DNA of 64,000 nt, taken from contig JAGWQH010000028.1 in the NCBI GenBank assembly GCA_028870115.1, forward strand, positions 1 through 64,000, in the 5' to 3' direction. Of this stretch, positions 8,091 through 18,500 are shown piece by piece. The DNA comes from Candidatus Methylomirabilota bacterium. Its GTDB lineage: Bacteria > Methylomirabilota > Methylomirabilia > Methylomirabilales > Methylomirabilaceae. Every line of letters starts with the position of its first letter. Position 1 is the stretch's first letter. The translations under genes and the position numbers were made by a program. The notes beneath the pieces are model-generated. The model was not told where the DNA came from. It did no database searches and was given only the letters and a program-made list of their open reading frames with translations.

Positions 8091-9095
8091 CTAAAGTTTC
8101 GGAAAAGGCTTTGGTGCTTGAGTAAAATCAAAACAATCGGCCATGCCGTCGGCGTGGGCGTCTCGTTTATTCAGATGCGGCAAATTGAACACGTCTTCAC
8201 AGAAACGCACCAGGCTAACGTGCGAATGCAGGACTTTTGAGATGTAGCCCTGTTTCGCATACGGGCTGACTACCAGGCATGGCACGCGTGACCCGTAACG
8301 AAAAGGTTCTCCATTGAATTGAGGGAACGCGTCCTGGGACCGCTGCGCCATTGAGCTGTCCCACTTCTCCACCACCTGAGGCGTTACGTGATCGAACCAT
8401 CCGCCCCAGTCGTCAAAAGTCACGAAGATCGCCACACTGTTCCACTGCGGTCCGGCGGCGACGGCTTTGATCTGGTCCAACGTCCACTGCATTCCCTGGG
8501 TCACGTTCTGCTTGGGGTGCTCACTCAATGATGGTGTGCCCTCTGCATACAGCCAGGAAATGGTAGGCAGGTGTCCGTTGGTCGCGTCAGGAATAAACTC
8601 ATCCGTCTTGCGAGTACCCGGATGATTCTTCAACGCCTTAATGTACTGGAACGGATAGCCGCCGTAATTGCCCCAGGTCAGACCTTTGTTCTCCAGAAGA
8701 ATCGGTAGCGACGGCAAGTCATATGCGTCCGTCGGGCTGGGCCGATAATGATGGGCCGGATTGTTGATAATCGGCGCGGCTGCCGCGATCAGCATCAGGT
8801 GATTGGGCGTCGACGGCCCGGCGACTTCAGAAAAGTAGTTGTCGCAGAGAGTAAATTTCTTCGCGAGCTTGAAGTAGCCAGGGATATCGGCCTCTTTGTA
8901 CTGAATCCGATGGACGGCATCTGCATCGCGCTTCATCCACGCTTCATGTCGATGATTCGGATCGTCATTCGGCGGATTGGGCGCGGACGCCAGCTTGATA
9001 CCGTTGGCGCCCGGGAAGGTGCCGAAGTAATTGTCAAAGGAATGATTCTCCTTAACGATGATCACCACGTGTTGGATCTGGCTGTGTTGGGTCAT
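8091..9095 (-). CDS. Phosphoesterase family protein (phospholipase C / acid phosphatase type)
   Basis: A 334-residue member of the phosphoesterase family that includes non-haemolytic phospholipase C and AcpA-type acid phosphatases. The metal-binding N-terminal motif KENHSFDNYFGTFPG is at about 15-29, and later DDWGGWFDHVTPQVV and SRVPCLVVSPYAKQG match the alkaline-phosphatase-like core. It is shorter than phospholipases C, which carry extra C-terminal domains, and no Tat or Sec signal is seen, so the substrate and location are open. AAGGAG lies about nine bases before the ATG. It may be cotranscribed with the lipoprotein gene upstream at 9158-10366. Confidence 0.85.
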   Translation of the reverse strand: MTQHSQIQHVVIIVKENHSFDNYFGTFPGANGIKLASAPNPPNDDPNHRHEAWMKRDADAVHRIQYKEADIPGYFKLAKKFTLCDNYFSEVAGPSTPNHLMLIAAAAPIINNPAHHYRPSPTDAYDLPSLPILLENKGLTWGNYGGYPFQYIKALKNHPGTRKTDEFIPDATNGHLPTISWLYAEGTPSLSEHPKQNVTQGMQWTLDQIKAVAAGPQWNSVAIFVTFDDWGGWFDHVTPQVVEKWDSSMAQRSQDAFPQFNGEPFRYGSRVPCLVVSPYAKQGYISKVLHSHVSLVRFCEDVFNLPHLNKRDAHADGMADCFDFTQAPKPFPKL

Positions 9096-9157
9096 GGGTG
9101 GTTTCTCCTTTGTGATGGCAGACAGACGGGTGATTCACTGCGCTTACAATGCCCGCC

Positions 9158-10366
9158 TCACCGACCTCCAGAGGTGTTAGCGACCCGGTCCGCATCGCCT
9201 CGCGCGTCCTGGCGATCGGCGCGCGCCTTGCCGGAGGTCACGAGGTAGTAGCAAAATAGCTCGTGTTCCGTCAGCTTCTTGGCGATGACGCCGGCGGCCG
9301 TCTCGATGACGCTCGCCAGCGTCTCATTGTTGATGCCGAGGCCTCCCCCGCCTCGCACCCACTCTCCCATATGGGACGTCGCTGCGGCTTCGGCCCGGAG
9401 CGCATCGGTGGTGACCTTCGCAAAGTCGTCAATCGGAATCGGAGGGCTGTTCGCATCAAACTTCGGATATCCCGCCATCTTCAGGGCCGTCGCCCTCTCC
9501 GCGGCCGGGACTTGAAACGCGGCATCGAACACGGCTTCCATGAAGATCCGAGCCAGATCCGATGCGACACGACGAGAGTCCGCCGACCCGGCCTGGACGA
9601 GCAAGGAATTCTTCGCGACGAGCACATCAGCGGACAAGCCCGGAAACACGAGCGTTGCGCCGTTGCGGTCCACAAACCCGTCTGAGGCGCTCCGGACCAC
9701 CCCTGTGATCGTCATGCCTGCTGCACCCCGCCGGGCTTCTTCCGGCGCGACTTTAAATGTGATCTCGCCGAAATAGGCTTTGTTATAGGCCACCAATAGG
9801 CGTTCGACTCGCGATCCTGTCTGAGCCATCTGGGCTTCGTCGTACCGAATGCGCGCATGCAGATGCTCAACCAACTGCGGCGTGGCGGCAAGGAGAGCTG
9901 TGTACCGACCCAGTTCGAGCTTGTGCTGGCTCGAGTCGATGGTGCCCTTGAGCCTCCGAGCGAGCGGCCCTAACGTCAGGCCATGTCCGCCCAGATCGAC
10001 CAAGTCCGTGACCCGCTCGCGTAGATCGTGTCGGGCCTCGTCAACCGTGATGTGAAGGTCCCGCACCACCCGATCGACCAACGCCGCCGCCCTGCCTGCC
10101 GCGACCTCCGGCTCTGCACTGCTGACTCCGGGTCCGGACCCGACGTCGGCCGGCTCGCCCGGAGACGGCTCACCATAGGTCTCGCCGCTACAGACGAGAA
10201 ATCGCCTGGCGAGTTCCTTGTCGTGTTGGATCTTCTCGTATACCCTTGACTGAGGCGGAAGGGACAGTCTGGGCAGTTCGCGAAGCGGCTGATCGAGGGT
10301 GGCGCATCCGGCCGCGACGACGCACAGTGCAATCGTCAGCCGGTGAAGCAGGCGAGCAACACGCAT
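9158..10366 (-). CDS. Predicted lipoprotein of unknown function, 402 residues
   Basis: The N-terminus MRVARLLHRLTIALCVVAAG followed by Cys is a lipoprotein signal with a VAAGC lipobox at about residues 17-21. The start at 10366 is chosen because AAGGAGGAGG stands just upstream; 14 further codons are open before it. The mature protein is Ala- and Arg-rich, mostly helical in appearance, with segments such as GGGGLGINNETLASVIETAAG near the C-terminus. I do not recognise the family. It precedes the phosphoesterase gene by about 60 bases on the same strand, so the two may form a small envelope or periplasm operon. Confidence 0.7.
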   Translation of the reverse strand: MRVARLLHRLTIALCVVAAGCATLDQPLRELPRLSLPPQSRVYEKIQHDKELARRFLVCSGETYGEPSPGEPADVGSGPGVSSAEPEVAAGRAAALVDRVVRDLHITVDEARHDLRERVTDLVDLGGHGLTLGPLARRLKGTIDSSQHKLELGRYTALLAATPQLVEHLHARIRYDEAQMAQTGSRVERLLVAYNKAYFGEITFKVAPEEARRGAAGMTITGVVRSASDGFVDRNGATLVFPGLSADVLVAKNSLLVQAGSADSRRVASDLARIFMEAVFDAAFQVPAAERATALKMAGYPKFDANSPPIPIDDFAKVTTDALRAEAAATSHMGEWVRGGGGLGINNETLASVIETAAGVIAKKLTEHELFCYYLVTSGKARADRQDARGDADRVANTSGGR

Positions 10367-10728
10367 CGAAGACCTCCTCCTTCTGAGTGCAGTGGTCGGA
10401 AGGCTCAAGGATTATTCGAGCCGACCGTCTTCCTATGAGACAATAGCCGTCGCTAGCCAGTTTTCAGTGACACTCGGTATCACAAAACACACTAAGCGGT
10501 TAGCTGTAACGCCTAACGCCGAGGCTCGCTTGCTGCGTCGGACTGAACGTAATCTCATAGGTTGCATGCCGTCAATACGCTTTTTGGCGTACATGGTCTA
10601 ACTCCGACCAGCGGGAACGGAGGATGAACCGGCTCACCCAGACACGGACGATCTAGACCTTCACCCACACGAAACCCGGAAGAACCGGAAAAAAGAGCCG
10701 TATTGAGGGCCGCACTGGAGGGGGTTGG

Positions 10729-10775
10729 CAGTGTAGGTTACAACCACTAACCTGCACCAGGATCGGACGCCTGGC
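10729..10775. repeat. Dispersed repeat, copy C
   Basis: Reads CAGTGTAGGTTACAACCACT and then GCACCAGGATCGGACGCCTG. This is the best-preserved of three copies; see 3569-3592 and 6111-6158. Confidence 0.65.
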
Positions 10776-10850
10776 GGATTTTAGTCGGGATGAGTGCGCG
10801 ATTTCTTCGTTTGAGTCCATAGATGAGCCTGATGCGCAAACCCAATGATG

Positions 10851-10876
10851 TGCTTCGACAGGCTCAGCACGAACGG
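10851..10876. repeat. Common intergenic repeat unit (TTCGACAGGCTCAGCACGAA type)
   Basis: A 26-base string of a kind I recall as scattered through intergenic DNA of many environmental bacterial genomes, often in multiple copies. Only one copy was noticed in this window. Confidence 0.4.
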
Positions 10877-10893
10877 GGGGGCAGGACAGGCTC

Positions 10894-12012
10894 CTATTGC
10901 CCGGCGAATCGATCAGGGGAGAAAGCCTCGAGGGGGAATGGCGGTTTCTTGCCAAGAATGAGGTCGGCGAGCAACTCTCCGGTCAGCGGTCCCAGCAGGA
11001 TCCCGCTACGGTAGTGGCCCGTAGCCACGACCAGATTCGGGATATTCGCAAAGCGGCCAATGGCAGGCAGCCCGTCCGGTAGGCGTGGACGTAGTCCGGC
11101 CCATACTCTGTCGAACGGCGCGGACATCAAAGTCGGCACCATCGCCTTGGCAGCCCCGCACAGCCCTGTCACACCGGCGAGAGTGGGGGTTGAAGCGAAT
11201 CCCGCCTGCTCAACCGTAGTCCCGATCAAAAGCTCTCCGTTGAGTCGCGGAACAAGATACCCCAATGAGCCCCAGACAAGATGAGTCAACAGGGGCCGGT
11301 CAAACCGGGTCCGAACGATCTGACCTCGCACAGGCTCCATGGGCAGCCCGTGGCCGATGAGATCCAAGAGGCGGCCGGACCATGCGCCGGCGCACGCCAC
11401 CACGGTATCTGCCAGGAACGTCTTACCGCCGACGTTGACACCTCGCACCCGGTCCTCGTCGAGAACGAAGTCGATCGCCTCGACGTTCTCCAGAATCTGT
11501 GCGCCGCCGGCACGGGCTCCCTCCGCCAGCGCGGATACGACGGTACAGGGTCGAACATGAGCCTCATCCGGAAAGAAGAGCGCGCCTCCAATCTCAGGAT
11601 TCAGGACGGGTTCCAACGCGCGCACCTCACGTCCCGAAAGTTCCTCTACGCGAAGGCCGGCCGCTCGCTGCCAGGCGGCTCGTCCTTTGGCGGCTTCATG
11701 CTCGGTCGGATCGACGAGATACAGCAGTCCCCATCGGCAATATTCAATGTCCTCTCCGGTTGCGTCCCGAAGCTCATCGGCCAGCGTCCGATAGCGATCC
11801 CTTGCGGCGAGACAAAGGTCGAGGAAGGGCCCGGGGCCTTCTGCCTCGCCTTGAGGCACCAGCATACCTGCAGAAGCCCGCGACGCCTCACGCCCGAGCT
11901 TTCCACGCTCGATCAGGACGACACGCTTAACGTGAGCTCGGGTCAGGGCGTAGGCGCAGGCCACGCCGATAATCCCGCCACCGATGATGATAACATCCGC
12001 GCCTTTAGCCAT
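10894..12012 (-). CDS. thiO: Glycine oxidase ThiO
   Basis: A 372-residue FAD-dependent amine oxidase. The dinucleotide-binding motif IIIGGGIIGVACAYALTRA is at the N-terminus, followed by the D-amino-acid-oxidase-type segments RASAGMLVPQGEAEG and CAGAWSGRLLDL, and a C-terminal VATGHYRSGILLGPLTGELL that matches ThiO. It would oxidise glycine to the imine used to build the thiazole ring of thiamine. It is the last gene downstream of the cytochrome oxidase operon, 62 bases after ctaF, with no other thiamine genes nearby. Cotranscription with the oxidase is possible but unproven. Confidence 0.88.
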   Translation of the reverse strand: MAKGADVIIIGGGIIGVACAYALTRAHVKRVVLIERGKLGREASRASAGMLVPQGEAEGPGPFLDLCLAARDRYRTLADELRDATGEDIEYCRWGLLYLVDPTEHEAAKGRAAWQRAAGLRVEELSGREVRALEPVLNPEIGGALFFPDEAHVRPCTVVSALAEGARAGGAQILENVEAIDFVLDEDRVRGVNVGGKTFLADTVVACAGAWSGRLLDLIGHGLPMEPVRGQIVRTRFDRPLLTHLVWGSLGYLVPRLNGELLIGTTVEQAGFASTPTLAGVTGLCGAAKAMVPTLMSAPFDRVWAGLRPRLPDGLPAIGRFANIPNLVVATGHYRSGILLGPLTGELLADLILGKKPPFPLEAFSPDRFAGQ

Positions 12013-12074
12013 GGTTATATGAGGGTACCGTATGTATCTATAGGGAAATCGTTACGTTGCACTAAAAGTTGCGC

Positions 12075-12353
12075 TCAATGGTGAAAAACGATGTCTGGAA
12101 AAAGGACCAAGGTCATGGCAACAGCGAGTAGCACTGGAACGATCGCCAGAGCGTAGATCAGCCAATTTTCAGATTTCAGGTGCATGTAGTTCAGTGCGAC
12201 AAGCACCGCCTTGACGGCTGCAATGGCGAAGATCAGGCCAACAACAGCCGACTTCTCAATGGGTAACAGGGTAGCGAGGACCCCGGCCAGCATCAATACG
12301 ACCAGCCATATCCAGATCGCTACATAGTGAGGGTGAACCTGTTCAGCAGTCAC
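12075..12353 (-). CDS. ctaF: Cytochrome c oxidase subunit IV (CtaF/CyoD-like)
   Basis: A 92-residue protein with three predicted membrane spans, beginning after a short HPHYVAIWIWLVVLMLAG segment, the middle span running VGLIFAIAAVKAVLVALNYM, then the charged HLKSENW loop. This is the usual layout of the small prokaryotic subunit IV, which assists assembly or stability of CuB in subunit I. It lies 77 bases after ctaE on the same strand. Confidence 0.85.
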   Translation of the reverse strand: MTAEQVHPHYVAIWIWLVVLMLAGVLATLLPIEKSAVVGLIFAIAAVKAVLVALNYMHLKSENWLIYALAIVPVLLAVAMTLVLFPDIVFHH

Positions 12354-12430
12354 TTGGCGTATCCTTTACACAACAACTCGACGACTCGTCGGGCGCATAT
12401 ACAGCAGACGCAGGTACTAATATCATAGTT

Positions 12431-12997
12431 TTAGTACGAAAGATAGAGCAGTGGAAAGAGAAAGATCCACACGATGTCAACAAAGTGCCAGTATAACCCC
12501 GCAACTTCGATGCGATAGCCGGTGTTCAATCCCTTCCCTGCCGCCAGCAACAGGATGAAGTTCACAACAATCCCGGCGAGGACGTGTAGCGCGTGCAGTC
12601 CCGTCAGCATATAGTAAAAGGACCAGAAGGAACCGCTCCACGGTACGGCGCCCTCCATAATGTGGGAGGTATACTCATAGGCTTTGATGCCGAGGAACGC
12701 CAGCCCGAGCAGGATGGTGAGCAGCAGGAATTTGCGCACTCCACGCTGATCCATCTTTTGGTAGGCGGCAAAGGCCATCGCCATCGTCATACTGCTGGTC
12801 AGCAGGACAAAGGTATTGATCGTCGCCAGGGGGGTGCTCAGATGGGCGGCCTCTGCCGACCATCCTGGACCGGCCGCCCGAGCCATGATATAACTGCCGA
12901 TGGCGCCGCCAAAGATCATCACCTCAGAGGCGATCAACCACCAGAGCGCGATCTTGCCACGACGCGCGGGAGTGAACTGTTCGGTTACGACGGCCAT
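12431..12997 (-). CDS. ctaE: Cytochrome c oxidase subunit III
   Basis: A 188-residue membrane protein with five hydrophobic spans, corresponding to the five-helix form of subunit III. Conserved landmarks include KIALWWLIASEVMIFGG, FLGIKAYEYTSHI with the conserved Glu, TGLHALHVLAGI and GLYWHFVDIVWIFLFPLLYL. It stabilises the catalytic core. It follows ctaD by only 17 bases and is clearly in the same operon. Confidence 0.92.
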   Translation of the reverse strand: MAVVTEQFTPARRGKIALWWLIASEVMIFGGAIGSYIMARAAGPGWSAEAAHLSTPLATINTFVLLTSSMTMAMAFAAYQKMDQRGVRKFLLLTILLGLAFLGIKAYEYTSHIMEGAVPWSGSFWSFYYMLTGLHALHVLAGIVVNFILLLAAGKGLNTGYRIEVAGLYWHFVDIVWIFLFPLLYLSY

Positions 12998-13014
12998 ACC
13001 TGTTAACGCTGCTC

Positions 13015-14739
13015 TCAGGCAGATCTCGCCGCTAAGGGGCGATCCTGCGGAAGATAATCTTCATGAACACCTGGAAGGCTGTACTCATAGGGGCCGCGGT
13101 AGACTGTTGGGATCGCCTCTCCCCAGTTACCGTGGGGCGGCGGTGATGGAACGGTCCACTCCAATGTCGCTGCCTCCCAGGGGTTGCGCTCCGCCTTCCT
13201 GCCGGCTACAACGCTCCAGACAAAGTTGATCAGGAACAGAAACTGAGCCAACGTGAGTCCAATCGCACTGATTGTAATGTAGATGTTCAACGAGTGAACC
13301 GGTTGGAGAAACTCGTACTGAAGCGGGTTTGCGATGCGGCGCGGCATCCCGGCGAGGCCGACGGCATGCATGGGGAAGAATGTGAGATTAAAAAAGATGA
13401 AGGTAAGCACAAAGTGAAGATTCCCCAGGGTCGCATTCATCATCCGACCGAACATCTTTGGAAACCAGAAGTAGATGCCGGTAAAACTGCCGAATATGAC
13501 GACGCTTAACAGGACGTAGTGAAAGTGGGCCACGACAAAGTAAGTTCCGTGGACCTGAATGTTGGCCGGTGCAGAACCAAGGACGATGCCGGTGAGTCCC
13601 CCGGTAATGAACATGACGACGAAAGCCAAAGCCCAGAGCATCGGTATTGCAAGCCGGATCGAGCCTCTCCACAGTGTGAGAATCATCGAGAAGACGATGA
13701 GCGCAATCGGGACGGAGATTAAGATCGTGCTGATGCTGAACGGCATCGCCAGTCGAGGATCCATGCCGCTGATAAACATATGATGGGCCCAGACAACGAG
13801 GCTAAGGAGTCCCACGGAGATCGTCGAGTAGATGATCCACCGATAGCCAAAGATCGGTTTTCTCGAAAAGACGGCCAGGACCTCCAGCACCGCCCCAAGT
13901 CCCGGCATCAGGACGACATAGACCTCCGGATGGCCGAAAAACCAGAAGAGATGCTCCCAGAGCAGCGGGTTGCCGCCTCCTTCGGGCACAAAGAAGCTGG
14001 TCCCTAAGAGCCGGTCCATCAGGAGCATCACGGCACCGGCGATGAGAGGTCCAACAGAGAGTAAGAAGATGATGGAGGCGGTGAGTAGCTGCCAGACCAT
14101 CAGCGGCAGACGGAAGAAGGTCATCCCCGGTGCCCGCATAGTGATGGCGGTCGTGAGAAAATTGACGCCTCCCATCAGGAATGAGGCAAACTCAAGCGCG
14201 TGGGCCACAAGCCACAGGTTAATTCCCCAGTTCACACCGGTATATTCGGCTCTGGCGCTCAGCGGCGCATAGCCGGTCCAACCGGCCGCCGCCGCCCCCC
14301 CGGGAACAAAGAAGGATGACAAAATTATGAGCGATGACGCAAAGAGGATCCAAAAGGAGAGCATATTGAGCCGCGGGAAGGCCATATCCCTGGCTCCGAT
14401 CATGAGTGGGATTAAAAAGTTGCCAAAGGCTCCAAGCAGGATCGGCATCGCCACAAAGAACACCATAATCGTACCGTGGTTCGTGACGAGGGCGTTGTAC
14501 GTCTCCGGCCCCACGAATCCGAATCCAGGGATGGATGTGTCGGGGAAGGCGAGCTGCCAGCGCATCACATAGACCAGATAGCCCCCCACAAGCGCCATAA
14601 AGAGGCCGAGGCTGAGATACTGTTTGGCGATCGTTTTGTGGTCGGTCGAGAAGATGTAGGTCCGCCAAAAGCCAAGCTCCTCATGCGCGCTACGGGCCAC
14701 AGACGAGGGAATGGAGTCTGATCGTGCGCGATGACTCAT
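13015..14739 (-). CDS. ctaD: Cytochrome c oxidase subunit I (A-type haem-copper oxidase)
   Basis: A 574-residue catalytic subunit. Haem and copper ligands are visible: TNHGTIMVFF (low-spin haem His), FFGHPEVYVVLMPGLG (CuB His, crosslinked Tyr and proton-channel Glu), WAHHMFISGMD (two CuB His) and HFHYVLLSVV (haem His pair). GHPEV with its Glu fits the A1 group of proton-pumping oxidases. I chose the ATG at 14739, seven bases after the ctaC stop and preceded by AAGGA; 14 more codons are open upstream but would overlap ctaC. It reduces oxygen at the cytoplasmic membrane. Confidence 0.95.
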   Translation of the reverse strand: MSHRARSDSIPSSVARSAHEELGFWRTYIFSTDHKTIAKQYLSLGLFMALVGGYLVYVMRWQLAFPDTSIPGFGFVGPETYNALVTNHGTIMVFFVAMPILLGAFGNFLIPLMIGARDMAFPRLNMLSFWILFASSLIILSSFFVPGGAAAAGWTGYAPLSARAEYTGVNWGINLWLVAHALEFASFLMGGVNFLTTAITMRAPGMTFFRLPLMVWQLLTASIIFLLSVGPLIAGAVMLLMDRLLGTSFFVPEGGGNPLLWEHLFWFFGHPEVYVVLMPGLGAVLEVLAVFSRKPIFGYRWIIYSTISVGLLSLVVWAHHMFISGMDPRLAMPFSISTILISVPIALIVFSMILTLWRGSIRLAIPMLWALAFVVMFITGGLTGIVLGSAPANIQVHGTYFVVAHFHYVLLSVVIFGSFTGIYFWFPKMFGRMMNATLGNLHFVLTFIFFNLTFFPMHAVGLAGMPRRIANPLQYEFLQPVHSLNIYITISAIGLTLAQFLFLINFVWSVVAGRKAERNPWEAATLEWTVPSPPPHGNWGEAIPTVYRGPYEYSLPGVHEDYLPQDRPLAARSA

Positions 14740-14746
14740 GGTTGAT

Positions 14747-15460
14747 CTATTTCCTTGACAAGGTGTGACGTGATATTTCATCTCCTGTGGCGGAAGGCCA
14801 CTGCTCCTTCACCCACTTGTCGTACTCCTCAGCCGTGTGGACGATCAGATGTCCGATCATTCCAGAGTGGCCGAATCCGCAGAGCTCCGCGCAGGGGATC
14901 TCGAAGACACCGGGCTTTGTGGCCTGGAACCAGGCATGAAACTCGCGTCCGGGTATCACATTCTGTTGCAGGCGCACATTTGGCAGGTACAAGCTATGGA
15001 TGACATCCTTTGACTTGAGTGTGACACCGACGACCCTGTTGACTGCAACGTGCAGCTCGTTGTCGATCTGCAGATCATCTGCCGTTCCGAACTGGCCGTC
15101 CGGTCCTGGATAGAGGATCTCCCAGTTGAACTGCTTTCCGGTCACCTGCACCTGGATCTCGCTCGGTGGCACGTGGAGCTTGACTTTCGCCCAGGCATCG
15201 CCTCCACGAAAATCGATCCACAGGTCGAGCATGAGGACGAGCGCGGTCGGGATAAGCAACCATGCGGCCCCTGAAAGCCCGTCGCCGGTAATATAGGCAG
15301 CCCGTTTTCCATCACGGCGGCGGAACAACAGCACAAAGCCGAGCAGCGCTCCTATGGTCACGATGAACCAAGGCAGCGTGATGTAAAAGATAAGCCGGAG
15401 GATTGAGTCAATCTCCCCTCCAAAGGTTGAGATATTCTCGGGAAGCCAGTCCAGGAACAT
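14747..15460 (-). CDS. ctaC: Cytochrome c oxidase subunit II (CuA)
   Basis: A 237-residue protein with two N-terminal membrane spans (about 20-45 and 62-82) and a periplasmic cupredoxin domain. The CuA site is complete: H155 and the loop CAELCGFGHSGM giving C190, E192, C194, H198 and M201. No fused cytochrome c domain follows, so this is an aa3 rather than a caa3 subunit. A DGQFGTADD segment sits between the strands. It is the first gene of the ctaC-ctaD-ctaE-ctaF unit; the promoter should lie in 15461-15567. A lipobox is not seen. Confidence 0.94.
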   Translation of the reverse strand: MFLDWLPENISTFGGEIDSILRLIFYITLPWFIVTIGALLGFVLLFRRRDGKRAAYITGDGLSGAAWLLIPTALVLMLDLWIDFRGGDAWAKVKLHVPPSEIQVQVTGKQFNWEILYPGPDGQFGTADDLQIDNELHVAVNRVVGVTLKSKDVIHSLYLPNVRLQQNVIPGREFHAWFQATKPGVFEIPCAELCGFGHSGMIGHLIVHTAEEYDKWVKEQWPSATGDEISRHTLSRK

Positions 15461-15567
15461 ATCTCACTCACCTCGATCAGACTCACCACATTGTGACAGA
15501 CATGCGCCTCATGACCTACGTAAGGGTTTCTAACATTCGCCTGGGGCGGTGTCAATGTTAATCCTGT

Positions 15568-18500
15568 CTAGCGGATTCTAAAATCAACGCGGCTCTGCTT
15601 CAGTGCGTTGCGTTTCTCAGGCGCCAGCGACTTGGGTTCGACGATGAACAGCCGTTCCGGCTCAACCTTGTTCGATCGCAGGATGGCGTCCTTAACCTTT
15701 AAGGCGCGCTGAGAGGCCAGCAGTCGCAGATCATCGTCCTTGATCTGGATGTGGGTCAGTATCAGCTTTTCCATTTCAGGAACCGGTAGATCCTTCGCAA
15801 ATCCCAAGAGGTTGCGTGGCTTAGGAAATGTTTCAGCTTTGTAGGCCAGTGTCAGGTACCGCTCGTACTCAGCGGATTCGATGTTCAGTTCATCGACCGG
15901 GATCGACGGCTGTCCTTGCTTGAGGCGCTGATTGAATTTCTGGACCTTCAGCTTCCCCATGAACTGGTGCTGCCGCAACCCCTCTTTGTCCTTCTCAAGA
16001 TCAACATGGCCTTCGATCTCGAGCTTCAGCGATGGCCGCTCATACAGTGCCTTGATCAGCATCTCAATCTTTTTGACGTTCGCATCGGCCACGGCAGCGC
16101 TCCCAGGCTCGTACTCGAGATACCCCAGTTCCTCTCCACCCCCGAGAAGCGCCCCAAGCAGGGTAAATGGGGCCGTTGCCGCCTTTGAGATGAGATTAAT
16201 AAGGATCTTAATAACAACCTTCCAGACGCTGAATTCAGGGTCATCAAGGCTGCCGGTCACCGGGAGGTCGAGATGGATCTCTCCTTTTCTGTCCTTGAGG
16301 AGGGCGATGGCCAATCTAACTGGCAAGTTTGTGGCGGTAGGACTCTCCACCTTCTCCCCAAGCGTCATCTGGTCCAGGAATAGATTATTTTTTGCATCGA
16401 GTCTCCGCTTGGCGATCTGATAATTCACATCGAAGGAGAGTTTGCCCTTCTCGATCGTGTAGCCGATATATTTTCCGGAGTAGGGGGTCATCGAGCTGAG
16501 GTCCATGTCCTTGAACCTGGCTTTCAGGTCTACGAAGAGGTCCTCGCGCAGCGGGTTGATCTTTCCTACGATTTCGAGGGGGGCGAACTGATTGACTTTG
16601 CCACGTAACTCGACATCCGCGAGGGTGGTTTCACCGGACGACAGTCCGGATACCCTCCCACCGATTTCTGTCAGGTCCATGGAGTAGGCCGGTTTCAGCG
16701 AAGTATCTGAAAAGTTAATGCGTCCCCCCTGGAGGGTGACCGTCTGGATTTGAACGTCAGCGCCGGTCTTACCGGAGACTTGGGCTGGGGCGGGCTGCGG
16801 CGTGGTCGGCGATGTATTCGGGAGAGACGGCTTTGCCTCGCGCGTCCCCTTTTCCATGATCTGCGCGAGGTTGACGGAGCCATCGGGATACACGATCAGG
16901 CGGGCGTAGAAGTCGGTCAGCGCGACCTTACCGATATGGACGTACGTCGGATTATAGCCTACATTGAGGTCGCCGAACGCGAGGGACTGCCAGGCCAGAA
17001 AATCCTGCGCATGAGCCTTGTCAACCGATCCGAACTGCGTCAACGATACGTCCCCCTTGTAGACAGCCTGCAAGCCCGTTCCATCCTGGTGAGTCACTGA
17101 CAGATAACCCTCGGTTGATACGGCGCCCTGTGTGACGTGGATCTTAACGCGATCAGTGAAATAGGGTTGAAGAGGGCGAAGATCGATATCTTTGAGACTT
17201 ACGGTCAATCGCGCGGACAGCGGGGTGATGCCGACGGGCCCTTTGACCATGATGGTCCCCCCCTTATTCAAACGGAAAGAGACAGCGGTCGTACCCTGAC
17301 GACCTTTCCTGGTCGTCAGGGCGTTTGCCCTCAAGCTGATATCCTCGGCGACGAGGCTGGCCGGCTCGACAGGCGATTGATCCTCAAGTTTGATCGCATA
17401 CTTTTCGGCCATCACCTTCTCGACCGTAACCAGCCAGGGTCTTTCAGTAGAGGTGATGTTGGGTTGGGTCGTCGCCGAATTCTGAGCAGGAGATGGTGTA
17501 AATAGGGTCTGGATATTGAATTGACCTTCAGGGTTCCGCCTGAGTGCGAGTGAGCCCTTGGTCGTCGAGAACTCGCCGATCACAAGTTCCCGTGTCGGCT
17601 GATCCAGACGTGTCTTCTTAACGCCAATAAAGGGAATCACCGCGAATGCTTCTGTCTCATCCCGCTTTTTGAGTTTCAGTGAGGCGATGGAGACGGAAAG
17701 ATCCGAAAGATTGACTCCGGCATCCGCGGTGTCACCTGACTTGTATACATACTGAGTAGAAAGTCCGAGGGTTCCCGCCTGCACGTCGAACAACAGTCTG
17801 TCGGCATAATACGGCGAGTATTTTTTCAGTGCGATGGACTGAAGGGATGCTTGCCCTTTCACTGTGAGAGGATCGAGGGAGAGATCGCCATTGAGCGCGA
17901 CCTCTTCACCGACCTCCGTTTTGACCTGTAAGGCAAAGGTCGCCGGCGTTCGACCCCTGGTGCTGAAATGCTCCACGCGCAGTTCGACAGGGTTCAACAC
18001 CGTTGTGAATGGAATCGCCGTGGCCGCATCTGAAAAGGAGAGCATCCCCTTGATCAGCCGTATCCCATCAATGTCTATGATGATAGGGGTAGAGTTGTCT
18101 TGGGCCTTGGCATCAGTTGGGGTATCAGCATTCCGGGGGAAGAGGGTCTGAAGGTTCGTCATCCCGGCCCTATCGCGCCTGATGAACAGTTCAGGCGATT
18201 CCAGCGTCACGGATGCTGCGTGGAACAGCCCGGCAAGCGGTTCTGTGGGTGCGAGCGAGAGATCCAGAAGCGGAAGCGTCAGGAGTAACCGATCCTGCGC
18301 GTCGCTGACGGAAAGCTGGCGCAAGGCGACGTGGCCTTCTACTGTCAACGCTGGTTGTGGATGTTGAACAAAAGAGAGTTGCGCCTTGACGGTCAGCTTT
18401 CCTGAACGGATCGCGAAGTTGGTTTTCAGCGGCAGATAGGCAAGATAGTGGGGAATATCGAGATCGGTGATCTCGATATCGAACGCGGTCTGCCGGGACG

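Larger units (their letters stand above)
10367..10893. other. Intergenic region holding two kinds of dispersed repeat
   Basis: No credible gene is seen in these 527 bases. The stretch contains repeat copy C (10729-10775) and a second repeat-like unit (10851-10876), and it separates the lipoprotein gene from the oxidase-thiO transcription unit. Confidence 0.55.
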
